This document shows positions 11,122 through 26,100 of a DNA stretch of 64,000 nucleotides, in pieces. The stretch lies in assembly GCF_048128805.1 (NCBI RefSeq), contig NC_135998.1, positions 29,928,992 through 29,992,991 on the forward strand, written 5' to 3'. The notes below the pieces were generated by a model, which was not told the origin of the DNA, made no database searches, and saw only the letters and a list, made by a program, of their open reading frames with translations. The stretch comes from Centroberyx gerrardi (lineage: Eukaryota; Chordata; Actinopteri; Beryciformes; Berycidae). The translations under genes were made by a program, and so were the position numbers. How positions within the stretch are numbered: the stretch's first letter is position 1; each line of letters starts with the position of its first letter.

Positions 11122-14100
11122 CTGGGAAAACATTGGAAAAAAACACTTCAGTCCTTAATTTACAGTTTAGATACATGGGAGGGTTCTACACAGCGAGCTC
11201 AGGTATTTGGAAAGTACATTCTAGCTCTGTACTCATCACTATGAGGTTATTTAAGTATGGGTGCCATAGAAATTACTTACTAAAATATGTATTTAGAATT
11301 ACCAAAGAGTCAAATATGAATAAAACAAATTGGCACATTCAAATGTAAAAAACCTGATAAAAGCACACCTGTCACTGCATTACAGTTATTAATATTATAA
11401 TATATAAACACACCTGTGACCACGTAAAAAGTTAATTACAAATATTAATATGCCAACCCAAAATCACTACTGTTACTTACGTGTCGCTTGGGAATCATTT
11501 TGTTTGGCTACTGTTTAAGATTTACATTGCTTAGTGGAAGAACACCATTGAAGTATTATTTTTATTTAATTATTATCTATCATTCAATAAATATTAACTT
11601 AAGTAATAACTAATAACTAGATAAGATTTTTGTGAATTATTTTCTTTTCCTTTTTTACACAATGCCGTTTTAAAGGATAATTCCGGTTATTTTCAACCTG
11701 GACCATATTTTCCTAGTTTTTGCCATCATGAGTTAAAAATGTCATCACTTACTTCACTGTAGAGCATGATGTAGCTTCAGATAACCAGGAGCACTATTCT
11801 CCAATACACACATACAGGGCAACGGTTGAACCACAAAGCGATTAAAACACGTCTTTTCAACATAACCGGTTGAATAATAATGAGTTGTTGTTGATATATA
11901 GGTATTAAGCAGATGACTACAAATTAGGTAGATTAATGCAAATAGTAAATTACAGCATGTAGACCAAACCCTCAGTCTCAGAAGATTGGAGTTACAAATA
12001 TAAACTCTGCTAATTTATCACTACACTGGAACTCAGTTTGTAATGACTTAACAAAAAGCTGCAGACAACGCACCTTAATTGTGCTTTAACTTTAATTTCA
12101 ATATATCAAGGGCTATCGTGGATTATGGATTAATTACTTGTCCCTACCCACAGTGAAAGCAGTGTGTCCAGTGGAATCCAATGGTGAGCTGGGGCAATTG
12201 TCTTTGCACTGCACTCATGTTAACTCTCTGAGTGTTGGGTAGTTTTACACATCTCCGATAACTAAAAAGTGTCAAGTTACTGTTCACAAACATTGTTACA
12301 AACACATGCAAGGTTGGAGCAAATTGTAGAATTTTAGGTTTCACTTTGGTTTCCCTAAACTTCAGTCTACCAGAAACTTTAGTGTCACTAATTCCCTCCC
12401 ATCTCTCAAGCAGCCAACAACAACAAGGCATTTGCCTGCAACACGGCCAATCCCAAACTTTGCCCCCCCAAAAAAGATGACATGCACCCGACAGACTTAT
12501 AGAAGCAGCCACTAGTATCTACATAGTGGCTTGCTTAAAAAAAAAAATTGTGCTTGGTTGATTGCTCTGCCGCATTGGTAGACTTATGTACAAGGCCATT
12601 CGATCTTACATCTTTCAAAAATTACATACTACATACACTATAGATTTCAATGGAAGTGATGGTGACTCTCCTATTTGAAACAAGGAAGTTGTCTACTGTG
12701 TTTCTATAGAAGCAGCTGTTTGGTCAAACCAAATGGGCACTGGCTGCTTCCCAGTCTCTCACTCTCTCTCTCCCCTTGTTCCTACATCACTCTTCCATGT
12801 TTAAGCTTCTTCTTCAGGGGGCCAGTGGGCTGAGCCAGCTGAGGCAGAACATAACTCTTCCTCTCTCGCCTACTTAAACCGCCCTTTGGTTCAACACATG
12901 GGAAGTTCTGGTCACTCTGTTCTCCACTGTGTACCAAACCGTCTTGGCAGCAAGGCTGGCACTGGCTGCCAGCATTTGTCTGAAGTCTTGGGTCTGCATC
13001 GCCCTTTGTTCTCAACTGAATTCTTGGTGAACTGGAGCCACCCTTTCTGACAGCTGGCTGGAGGCCATTTCAGCCACTGATGGTCCGTTACTCTGTTTGG
13101 GGGCCTGGGTCCAGGTCTTACTGGCTATGTACACACTGCCAGAATTTGGAAGTGACAACCAAACTTGAGTGAGAATGAATTCTATGTGTATGGTACACAT
13201 TGGAGAAGAGAAAAGCAAAATAACTAGACTGTGTATGTGTGGGTAAAGGGAGTCACGCTCCTCCGATCTCACGATGGTTGTAAATAATGTCTGTAACCAT
13301 AGTTATAACCAACGTTTACTCAGGGATTTTCCTGCATAGAATTTGTCCCGCCTCGATCGACAAAACTCTGTTGTCTGCATGAAACTGAAAAAATAAAATA
13401 AATAAATTACTCCGCTGTGGCGCTGCATCGTCAGCACAATAACCCTCTGAGCTCTACCGAACTCCCACAATTAACCATAGATGGTTCATGAAACGCCCTG
13501 AATGAACACTGATGTGCATGTGCATGTGCTTATCATTCCATTCTCTGAGTGAGAGAAAATGGCTGAGCCGGAGCAAGATGGAAAAAAGAAATTTCACAGT
13601 GGCCTCAGTTCGGGCATCACCAACGAAAACAAACTTTGTTGAGTGACAACATGTCACAGCAGCAGTTAATGCTTTATAAAAATAAAACTAAGAAAAAAAG
13701 AAATGATCCGATATAAAGGTTTGATGCCAATTTTCACAGTATTCTCCTTTTCCACCGCATGACCTTGATAGTTTTAAGCGACGCACGCAGCATTTGACTC
13801 GCCCCAAGACTGCAGAACTGGTAGGAGCAAACACGATGTTGAGGAAAAAAATTTGAGAATGTCTCACAACACTTACCTCCGTCTCTTTCAAATTAACGAC
13901 GATAATGTTGCGTAACGTAACGAGTGTCGCGCCTTACAGACCAGTTGTCCAGTCCGGTTCTGGTTCACACTACTCGGAACTAACCGAATCCGCTCTCAAA
14001 TTCGTGTGAGTTCGAACTGTGTGTGAACTTTACAGGATTAAGTACTCCAATGAGGGGTGACAACCGTATTTAGCTGCAGTGTGTACGTTGCTCCAGGCCT

Positions 14101-17100
14101 GGATCTTTCTGGGTCTCACCATGGGACGGTCCTCGGCTATTTGCTCCCATTCAAGCATTTCATCCTGGTCTGGTGGATCTTCAGATCACGTGGGTCTTTG
14201 CAGTTTGCCACACACACATTCCACACTTGTTGTACATATCACATTGGCATGGGTTGTTTCTGTAGATCCAACCAGCTGGGGTGATCATGCTAACCTCCTC
14301 CCTTACTCCCCAGGGTAGATTTTTCTGTAGAACTTTTCATAGTTGATTGCGAAATTAAGCTATTTTTGCCTGAGGCAATTATCATGATCTATTTTTTTTA
14401 ATATATGAATTTAATTTAATTAAGGCCAAAGGAATACTTTTAATTTAAAACATCTGTTAGTTTAATTGTACACCTTTGCCCAAATATGTAATTATATGTA
14501 ACTTGAGTAATCTCCCCTTGGAATTCAACCAGACAGGAACAAAAGTAACCTAAAATATTCACACCAATTATGTTGATTTATAATATGTGAAGAGAAGCAT
14601 TTCTTACAAAAATGTGCTTTTGGGGTTTGACTGTTGGAGTTCACATAGGCCCTATGGGTGTTTATTGGAGAGCAGCGCTCCCTGCAGCTCTACAGTGAAG
14701 TAAGTGATGAAATTTTGAACATAATCAACAGTCAAGATGGCAAAAACTAGGAAAATGAGGCCCAGGTTAAAAATAACCAGAAAAATCTAAAATCATAGTC
14801 TACCTTTTTTTTGGTATTTTCTACAGATTTATTTTTGTATATGGTAAAAGCTTCTGTTGCAAATGTGTCATTAAGTGTTTTTAAAGAAGACCTACGCTAA
14901 TAAAAGTTTGGTCCTACCTTGCCATGTCCTTGGTCTCCTCCTGAGAGCTCTCCAGTTCCAGAACCTTCTCCAACAGGGTTATTCCTCCTTCCTTTATCAG
15001 CAAGGGACAATACTTGCTCGCTGGGGATAGAAAAGTAGAAGAATGTTCCTGTATATTATTGCATATATTACAATTACAATTTAAGCATTTACAATAACTG
15101 CAGCGGTAAAGAAAGACAGCATGTGTGAATCGCACAATCACGAGCAGCCTAGTGAAGAACAACTGCAAGAGAAAATGCAATGCTAGGAACTAGAAAAGAA
15201 GGACTTATTAGAAAATAAAAGTGAACTAAATTTAGGTAGAAGACGTGGTATGGGAAGAGATGAGAGCAATGTGCACCTTAAAGAGATGTGTATTTAATCT
15301 ATGACAGAGGCTAGGGATAGAAGATTTATGCTAAACAAAATGAGTCAAATGCCCTTGCAACTATGCAAAATAATTTGAATGGATGACTGTCAAACATGAT
15401 GCATGTTTCTTCCCCAAATCATACCACAATCTTATAGACACACTTTATGTGACTGGTCAATTGCAGCCCCCATAATGGACACCTCTGACCCATGCATATG
15501 TATCCATCTTTATATTAACATTTCTTCCTTAATTTCTTCAGATTATTTAAACAGGTGATGGCCCATGGTAAGCTATGCGCGTGGATTCATTGCATTTTTA
15601 AAATAAAACAGCGCTTTCCCTGACTTTCTTCAGTATCAGTGCATAACTCATCAATTGTTGTGTGGCAAGATATTAAACATGAAGGGGATGGATCAATTTA
15701 GACACTACATTATTACATTATTATATTCAAAACTACTTTTCTGACAAAATCAATTACATTTATCTTTAAATTGCTTATATTTCACTTTCATTTTTCAATA
15801 TTTAGCTGCTGTGACTTATTAACACGTTAACATTTTTTCTGGTGTCTTTATTACTACTTGCTTGAATATTACGATACAGACAATGAGCAATATATGTATT
15901 TATCTTTTTTTTTTCATCTGCTTAGTATATGTTTGACCTCTCTGCTGGTGTATGTAATAGAAAGTACAATATGAGCAACCCATGAGTGCGTACCATCAAA
16001 AGTTAGTGACATTACCACAGATTACTGGGACAGCCAGCTTTGGTGCTGACTCAGCAGTGCCTCAGAGGATACAAGTACTGAAAACAATAAATGTTCTGGC
16101 AAAGTCAAGTGTGGGTTAAAACACTCCACAATGTAGCAAATACTCACGGTAAACTGATACTAGGTTGAAGAGAGCCCATGTAGCCCAGTGCTGACTGACA
16201 GGGGAGATGCCCTGGGGCAACAGTCGGAGGATAGGCTCGAATGACCTGAGGAGAGAGACTCAATTTAAAAATTCAAAAAGAAGACGCCTCAACGACAGGT
16301 GTGCTGCACAGCTAAGGCTCGACATATGTTGCTGACCTCACCTTGACCTGGATCTTGTTTTTATTTGGAGTTAAATGTATCTCTTGCATCAATGTTGAGA
16401 ATTTTATTTTCACTGTCTCCACACTGACACTTTAGATCTACCTGAACAAGCATGCAGCAACTGATTAGGTAATAACTGCCGAATAATGTAACAATTTGTC
16501 AAAATGTAAGTCTTTCTAAATGGGTTGAAAATGTAATTAAACTTGTAAATGTAATAATATAATGTAATAATAAGCTTATCATAAGAGGTGTTATGTAATA
16601 ACAGTATTGACCAATAATGTAATTACTATATATTATTTAGTAACTAGTTATTATTACATCAGTCAAAATATGGTACACCCCATATGAAGTAATAATTGCT
16701 GGTTAACATTATCCAGCAGTTATTATATTAGCAGTTGCTACAAAGCATGCTCACTGTGATTAAACACAACACCAAGTTTACTCATTGCTGCATGAATTTC
16801 TACTGGTGGAAATTGTTATTTATGTTCGTTTTATGTATTGTACTACTCACATTTCTGATACCAACGTTCTATCTATTTAGAATTCACAGTCAGATGTCAT
16901 GGCTGATATGGTCATCATCACCTGTAGTTTATGTTCCGGCGAGAGCTGACGTCCCAGCTTTGGATGGCGTCCCACATCTTGTCCATCACTGTGTCTCTTC
17001 GCGGGTCCTCCATGGACCAAACCTCTGGCCCGTCAAACATGATGTGTGACAGGACCCCGCATGCGTTGTAGGAGACCTCGATCCCATCCGCCTTACTGTC

Positions 17101-20100
17101 GAGCAGGTTACTGCCAAAGCATAACAGTGAGGGGGGAAACAGATAAAAACATCAGGACTTTGTTATTTATGTTGGTCTATATGAGATAATAAAACACTGT
17201 AAGTGAACCTCCTCCTTTAATACTCTTCTAAGTAGTCACTATGCAGGACCTGAGTCTGTTTTTTGTAATTCTTTATACTTGTTAACACTTTCTTTACACC
17301 GCACTACTGGGCCAAACGGCCAGTAGCTTTTTCTCCGCTGTGTGTTTTCTGAGACATTAGGCTTGGGCCGATATTCAATATTATCAAATATTATTATTTC
17401 CTGTGATATCGAATACCCCCCACCCCCTCCCAAAAACGTTCTCCACTCCTCCCGGCCATGGCACCATGTGTTGCTTAGATCCCAATTATACAAGCTTTTA
17501 AACTTATAAACCTATAATCGACTAGTGGTAGGCTGTTAATAATAATGATAATAATTAGTATTATTATAGCCTAGAAATCTGATATAATTTGGAAGAAATA
17601 AAATAAAATACCCCCCTCCCAAAGAAACGGGAAAAAGAAACTGAAAAAAAAAAAAAAAACGCCCCCCTCCCCGCGATATCATATATCGCAATATTTTGGC
17701 GGGACAGTATCGCGATATAACTTTTTGGATATCGTCCAAGCCTAATTATAAGAATCATCATAGTTCCAAGATTTACTAGCGACTTTTAACCTTTAATTAA
17801 TTTTACCATCTTTCTTAGGTCAATCAGCATGATACAGGGTTTGGATATCATCTCACTTTGAAAAATATACAAGCTCAAATCGACCTTTGGAGTAAAGTTA
17901 CATTTTATCTGCATTGTACTGCGAACAGCATTCAGACCGTGCCCCCAATCTGCCGCTGCAGCAGCTCTGTAGCTACAACAATAATTTTACTGTTCCATGG
18001 CAGCCTGCTTTCAAGAAGATTCCGGAAACCAATTTTCTAACCTGAACACAGAGATGAACTGCGGGGTGAGCAGTTGTGGCCTCAGAGCTTTGACCTCGGC
18101 AACATTTCCCAGAAGCCCCAACATGTTCCGGTGGAGCTCTTGCTTGTCTGGAAACTCCTACAGAGAGAGACGGTTGCGGAAAAGATATGAAGTACAAGAG
18201 ATGGTGCTTGTGTTATTTTCTGACACCTTGTTATTCTTAGGTTTTTCAACAATCTGGTAGTGATTCTCAGTGTTTAAGACTCAGAAACTGGTCCTATGAC
18301 AGTCTGAAGTTTTATTACATTTACATACACTGCCCGTCAAAAGCCTGGGGACACCACATTTTTCTTTATTTTTCCTATTTTCCACATTTTAGAATAATAG
18401 TAAAGACATCAAAACTATGAAATAACACAAATGGAATTATGCAGTGACCAAAAAAGTGTTAAACAAATCAAAACTATCTTATATTTTAGATTCTTTAAAG
18501 TAGCCGCCCTTTGCCATGATGGAAAGGCAAAGGCTTTGGAAAGAAATTCATACATAGGCATCAACTTCACAATTTTTGACAGCCAGTGTACATAATGACA
18601 CACATACAGGTGTCTTGACATACCAATCTCTTTGTCCGGAGCTTATGATTCATATTGTGATCAGATGTAGCCCCGACTTGGCTATCCCAGACAAATTTGG
18701 CAGTGAGAGGATTCTCAGGGGATCGTAATGTTGAAAATTTACATGGGACAGCAATATAGGTGCATAATTTGTACAAGAAATGTCAAATCTGAATCTACTA
18801 GTCTGTCCGGAAATTACTGCCTTAATAGTCCAAAGACATCATATTCAATCTGGTACAAATTATTATATCTAACTGTGTACTAACTTGTAGACACTCCAGA
18901 AAGAGGCTCATGCCCCGACAGTTGAGGAACATCTGACAGTTGTCGGGCGTCTCGTCAGTGATGTTCCACAGGGCGCTCCAGGAAAACTCCATCACCTGGT
19001 CACACTGCATGGAAACGGATATTTCAATGAGTCAACAGAATAACAGATGCGTTGGGCCATTCAATAAACAACTGTAAATCTACGACATTTTGACAGATGC
19101 AAAGATCCAGGAAGGATAAAACTCAAGACTCACCATTCTGTCCTGTAGCTTCTTCTGAATCAAATTCAACATTGTCTGAGAAAAGAAGAAAAAGAATCAG
19201 ATGACAAAGGGATTTATCCAAACCTCAGACATAACAAATCAGTTCAGCTCTTGGCATAGGAAACAGAATAGGTACCAGTGTGAAAATGTGTAGAAGTAGA
19301 GGTTTCTCAACTGCAAATCATTAGACTGTACACGGGTAAGAATAAAAAATCCCCTGGCCTTTGATGTTATCCCTACCTTGACGAAACCCATCTTTCCCAC
19401 AGCTTCCTTGTGATGGTTGTCCACCTGGCAGACCAAGGCGTTGCAGAGGTGCACGGCGATTCGCTGGATCGACTCGTCTTGCCTGGCCGGCTCCAGGATT
19501 TTCAGCAGCAGCAGGTTGACCCGACTGTACTGGAACTCCAGCTCCTCTGGAATACTGAAGTTGCACAGCGTCAAGCAGCAGTTCCTCTGGACCTAGCGTG
19601 GGTCGGGGGCAGGGGAAAACAAGAGCGGGATGCAGGAAGATGAAATACTTTTTTCCACATCTAGGCTCAAATTCTGAGTTGGCGGATGCAAGTCATGCAC
19701 CTGCTCACTGGGTTGCCAGTTTTCTGACATACGTAAGTTTGTACAGATTGCACTTTAATTTCAAGACACTGAAAATTCTACACGCCTAAAGAGAAAAATA
19801 GCGTAGATCAAATATGCCCAAAAGCTGTGCCACACATCTAACTATATGATAGCCTTTTATTATTCTGCATATTATATGGACTTGCATCATTGTGTAGGAT
19901 AGCAGAAGCAAAGTTATGTTCTCTGAGTGTCCAGCGTTGCACAGGTACTTTCCTAAAAATGTTACTGTCTATGTATTTGTGTTAAATCATTGGGGAATTA
20001 AAGGCAATGTGAAAATAGCTCTACTGCAATGTGACATGTCTGATACATGCTATGTCTGTATGTAAAGCATAACAAAGAACTAACACATGCCATGGGTTAA

Positions 20101-23100
20101 ACAAGGGAAAATGTGATGCATTTTGAATAATTTGTGCCTGGCATATAGCTGTATTGCTGTCATTTCCAAATGTGTTTTTTATTCTGTTGTCCACACAGGT
20201 GTGGGAGTCACTGCTTTAGTCAACTTTAGTCTCAGTCAGTTGTAGGGTTTCAAATGCTAGTCTGTTTCAAATGTTAGTCTTTCTGCAGTCCTGCTGCATT
20301 TCGATCAGTCGGGTCTATTGGGACACTCTGCGAGCCAAAGGCACTGAAGCACTTCCAAAGATAGTCTGGGTACTGTTTTTCAATTTTGCTTACTTGGACA
20401 TCTTAAGGGGAACTTCAAGCCCTGTGTATTGAAGGAACGGACATTTTCATCAAGATACAATGAGCTGCTGGTTGAAACTTTCCCTGTAATGTCTTTTCTA
20501 CATTCAACTTGCCTCTTGCCTTCTAAAATGTTTTTTTAAATTGCGCTAATTGTGAATAAAGATTACTATTTGTGATATCTCCGCCTCTGATTGGTTGTGT
20601 CCCTTATGGAGTCCACGACCTGCATTTGGAGTAACTGCTAAGAGGCAACAGGTGTGTGAAATTATTTGAGTGGTGGGTGTAGCGGAAATGTAGTGGTAGT
20701 AGTGTAACGGATTATCTGCTATTTATGTTATGTTATATGTTTATGTTAAGACTTCTCATTTTGATACACCATGAGCCTTTACAATTTAACTGCTAGTGTT
20801 GACCTTTGAAAAGTAAATCCAGGAAATCAAGTTTTTCATTGGTTGTTGGTTGTGTATGAAAGTCCATCAAGTATTCTTCCTTGTTTCATCCCTTTAAATG
20901 GCCTTGCTGGTAAAAATTGGTAAAATTGATTCAACATTTCATTTCACTTTATTTCTGTCCTTTCTCTAAGATGGGGATGAGGCCGTGGATTAGACTTACA
21001 GTGACCTCCTGGTACTGCTCCATTCCATTCAGCACCACCTGAATGACTTCTCTGCGCAGCCGCACGCTCTGGTCGCTGCGGTACTCGGTATTGGTCAGGT
21101 AGAAAAGGGCGGCGCTGCCCGTCACCTGGATGCTCTTATCGTATTTGTGGCACTTCAAAGCTGCTATCACAAGCTGAGAGACGGACAGAAGGGTTAAAGG
21201 ATGGATATGAGGAGTAGAATGAATAAGAACTACAGCCCAAATATTTATTAAAAGTCGTTGGTATCCATCTCTCCAAAGAGCAGCAGAACTTTGTAAAGCA
21301 TCCTACCTGCAGAGCTCGGAGCAGCTGGCTGCAGTGTTGTATCCTGGCGATGTCAAACAGCTGGTTGATGGCTCTGTGGGCCAGCTCGGGGCGAAACTCT
21401 GTGTAAGCCTCAATCGCATTCAGGACCTGGTCTTCGTTCTTGGAGCCAGTCACCTGGAAAAAACCCGCAACACATAAATATAACTCACAGCATGTCTCAA
21501 ACGGCTTAACATGCCATCATATACTATACTACATCATATGTACATACTACATATATATATACACATCATACACATCCTATACTAGGTCATATACATACTT
21601 CATATACACTGTTCACTACACCATATACATACTAGACATCGTATACTACATTATGTACTACACCATATACATCATATACCATACTACACACAAACACACT
21701 CACACCTATGGGCAATTTAGAGCCTTCAATTCACCTGACCTGCATGTCTTGACCTGCATGTATGCATACATGATTGTTTTTTTAATCATTCCATTTTAAT
21801 TATGAAATGCACTTTTTTTTTTAATTGCCATAGTACCCTTCAGTAACTGGGGATAAACAAAAACCAAGACAAAGATAAACCGATACACTGTTGGATGATA
21901 TTTCGTCAAACAGTACGAAACTAGAAAACAAGACAAAGGTGTTTACTTTTATCTTCAGGAAGTGGCAAATCACACAACTAGCAATGTATTTCATGTGCAT
22001 GCATAGCTTCATGGAACATTTAATGCTTCTTTCATTTTCAGTCTCATTTTCATTGGTTTTGCGACAGACAATCACACTCACACCTATGGGCAATTTAGAG
22101 CCTCCAATCTACCTGACTTGCATGTTGTTGTAATGTGGGAGGAAACCCAGGCGAACACAGACAGAACATGCAAAATCCACACAGAAAAGACCCAGGGCCG
22201 GGAATCGTGCCTGGCTCCTTCTTGCTGTGGGGCTTCTTGCTAACCACTGAGCCACTGTGCTGCTGCAGTCATTTTTTTCTTCCACAAAATCCACTGACTC
22301 AGGTCATCTTTTACAGCTTCATTAACAACTGACGCACTAGGCTTTACAGCATAATGAGCATCAAAACCATCTATAACAGTTACATTATCATTGTTATTCA
22401 TCTTTTCATCCATCAAATCAATACGAAAATAAGACTGACAAAGGTATGTCACAACACCTCAACTCCACACTCAACACAATTCCACAAAATCCAAAGCATA
22501 CAACTGCCATTAACATTCAATGGGGCATTCCCAAGTAAGATCGGCAGGACCAAGCACCGATAGCACCGAGTTCATTTTCTCGAAGCCCATTCAGCCCAAT
22601 GCCACTTATACAGCCCCAAATGGTTTCAAACTTCGGGTCACGATATAGAATGAAGAAGATACGTCTTCGTGTGGTATCCTGCCTGGTATCCTGACTTTTC
22701 TTGTAGTGCCGAGCATCAACGCATTCCGTGCCAAACAATGTATAATATGAAATCCAGCCAGCATTCCATTCAGATAATCCAAATTGAAATAATCCAGCAA
22801 AATCACAGTCCAAATTCCTCTGAATGGTTCTTACTTTTTGAAGTGACAATTGTCAACAAAACAAAACATTTGTAAATAGCACACAGCAAAGCCACTGCAC
22901 TACAGGGGCCTACCAAGGACAAACTTCCAAAGCACTGTGCATAAATGCTAACAGCTAAGCTAACCGTACCTGCGGAGAAGTGTCACCAGTTACCAGTCTA
23001 ACTTTCTCCTACTGAAGGTTACATGTCCCACAATGACGAGTGAAGAGGCAGGTAGCACATTTACTAGTTTAACAAGTTTACTAGTTTAACATGTTTACTC

Positions 23101-26100
23101 GCTTGCTTCATCGATTCCACCATTATGTCAAAATTTACAGGAATGGGAGGGGGAGAGGGCCGCTTTTAAACAGCGAGGGAGGAGACAAGCTAGTTTTAAA
23201 AAAAATGTAAGCTACTGAATGGAGCGGGAGGAGCTTTGTTCCGGAACACAATTTGACAACAAGGTTTAGAAAAGAGGTGAAAACAGCAACACAGCTGGCT
23301 GCTGTGTGGATATTGGTTTATATAATTTATATAACATATATATAACAGTTTATTTCATTATGTCTCAATGAAATTTCCACATAGCACATGTTAGTTTCAA
23401 GATCAGGTATAACTGTTGACGCTAGAAACACCAATCCAACAGAAATTGTCTGTAGTTGGTTTCTTTGGAGTACTGTGAGTACTTCCGAGATTTTTATTCA
23501 GGCCAAGGGGAAGGCATTAGGAATGGCATGTTCTAGACAAAATGCAACAAAGCACAACACTTGCTTTTAGCATTCCGGCAGTCTATACGCAGAACCACCA
23601 ACGCAGGTAGACTCCACAAGCAAGCTACGGCGACATCTGAACACAAAACTACAACCTAGCCTTAACTCTTGAATTCTTGACCCTCAGATGGTTGACTATG
23701 TAAAGTAAACTCTATAATGGGCAGTGTTTATGATACCGTCTTGACCGTCACAAATTCCAAACAACGCCATGTTGACATGGCAATAAAATACTGAATCTTG
23801 AATTTTCACACTTGTTGATGAACCATTACCTTATATGCCGGGATGTGTGTCACATTACAAAGGGTGGTGTCATATAAACCCAGAAACTGTAGGGGCCTCT
23901 TCAGCTCCTGGAAAGGATAGATGCTGCTCTTGCAGGGCTCAATGCTGAAAGTGAAAAACATGTGGCTTGTTAAAGAATCCATCTGGAGCAAAAAGGCGAC
24001 ATGAAACTTCCAAAGATTCTGAATTATAGTCTTTTTCCGTATCCAGTGTACAATCTCGGGTTGGTTGCTCACCTGGGACGCCCCATGGCATCTTCAAAGT
24101 GTGGCACTGTGCAGTTGTCCAGCATAATGTGACCTGAGATGTCCAGTGACACCAGATTGACCAGACGCTGTACGATGGCCGTGAGGATCTTCCTGGTCAT
24201 CTTAAACTTAGAGGTGCGCCTGCTCTCCCGGGAGATATCAAGATGCCTGGAGAATGCATTGGATTATGTTACTGACAGTGTGAAACAGCCCCTAGAAATG
24301 TAATTCTTTTCATATAATTTGGTGGCACATACTGGGAACTCCATAAATATTTGGATAGTAACATAATGGACTAAGGATTCAGTGGTGTCGGTTGTAAATG
24401 CTGATTTTGAAACTATAGTGGGAGGAAGATGAAGCTAGGGTTTTTCCTGCATAGGAATAGGCACCAAAGACCAAAACTCTGGGGCTGAGTGGAAAAAATA
24501 TCACTTTTTCTCCCACACGATAACAGCAGCCTAAAGTGGCCGACACCAGTGAAACTGCCTTTGTTAAGAAGCTTCACAATTTAACAGCAAAACAAAAATA
24601 TTCATAAATGTTCAACAAATAATCATCCAAAACTTCATGGCTCATTTGGCTACTGTAAAGCATCTATCTGACGAACATATTCACATACGAGGTTACAAAC
24701 GTTTTGATTTATTGTTGAAAAAGTATTGCATTTAAGGTTTACATTTCATACTCTTGTAAGCTGCTGCATGAGCTTTTGGATGCCATTAATAAGTATTATG
24801 GAATTTTACTAATCTCTTGAATAAACTGCTCCAGCTATTTTTTCCAAAAAGAACGTAGGAATGCCTCTGATTGGGTAAATGTATTGTGATAAGTCTGTCG
24901 GTCCAGAAAAACTTTCTGTCCGTCAAAACGGATTGAAATCTGACTGAGACGGACGCATCATCAGTTCTGTCTGGACAACGGACAGCTCTCATTGAAAATG
25001 AATTGAAGTGAACATACACACAATGGATCAGTGTGGCCGCCCCCTAAGACTGTCAAGTGACAAAGACAAACACAAGGTAAATTAAAACATAAACGTATCC
25101 AAACCAATCACATAACTTCCTCCCCCAAGGTTTGGGATCTTGGGAACCTACTCAGAATTTCAGTCTGGCTATAGCCCTGCTTAGGATCACGTGACATTTG
25201 GTGCAACAAGGCCAATGTGATCACCAAAGGTGCATGTTGAACTGTTCCAGAAAATGCGACTGAACCTGCTGAGACATTGTTGTCACTTCTGCTCTGTTTT
25301 GTTTAGGTTCTGGGACAGATGTTACCTACCCACCTTGGAGAAAGTTGTGGAGTACAACCTATCTATTGATCACTGACACCAAAATTCTGACTGTGTGCAT
25401 GCAACCCAGGGAAAACCATGGATGATGTTTTATCTTTTAGACCCTTGTATACTTGAATAAATCCAACCATGTATATTTATACCGCCTCTACATACTTTCA
25501 AGCCAAACGTAGTCACACCTAACTCCTACTAAGATTCACTGAAATGCAAGAGGACTGGAAAGAGAACAATCACATAATACGAAAACTCGTGCTGTAACGA
25601 GAAGACTGCAAGTGTCCTAGAATGAAGGAATTCATGTTCAAGTGTCAGGTGGTTAAGGATTTTTTGTAGTTATAGATGTTTCTCTAATAATAATAATAAT
25701 AATAACTTAGATTTATATAGCGCCTTTCAAGAGACCCAAGGACGCTTTACAGAGTGAGGCAGACAAAACAAATAAAACAAGAACAGAAAATAATAATAGC
25801 AATAATTGCCAGGGATGAGAGAGTTAACTAGAGGCCATAGGTCTTGGTTAACAGGTGGGTTTTCAGGATTTTTTTAAAAGTGGCCAAAGATGGGGCGTTG
25901 CGGATCTCTGCCGGGAGAGAGTTCCAGAGGGTGGGGGCTGCCACACTGAAGGCTCTGGCCTTATTTCAAAGAACTGCCACTAGAGTCTGTTTCAATGTTA
26001 TAAACTCCTTCTACTCTTAGCACTGATGCCTCCCCAGAAAACTGTGAAGAATTTTTACCACTATGTGGCCTATGGAGCCACGTGTGTATCACTGCTGCCC

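Noticed and set aside
12144..13272. Minus-strand open frames in zer1 intron 14
   Set aside because: Not similar to ZER1 or to any family I know; the zer1 frame closes exactly without them.
22109..22452. Minus-strand ORFs near 22.1-22.4 kb
   Set aside because: They read through a SINE; QWLSG and AQWLARSP come from the tRNA-like head.
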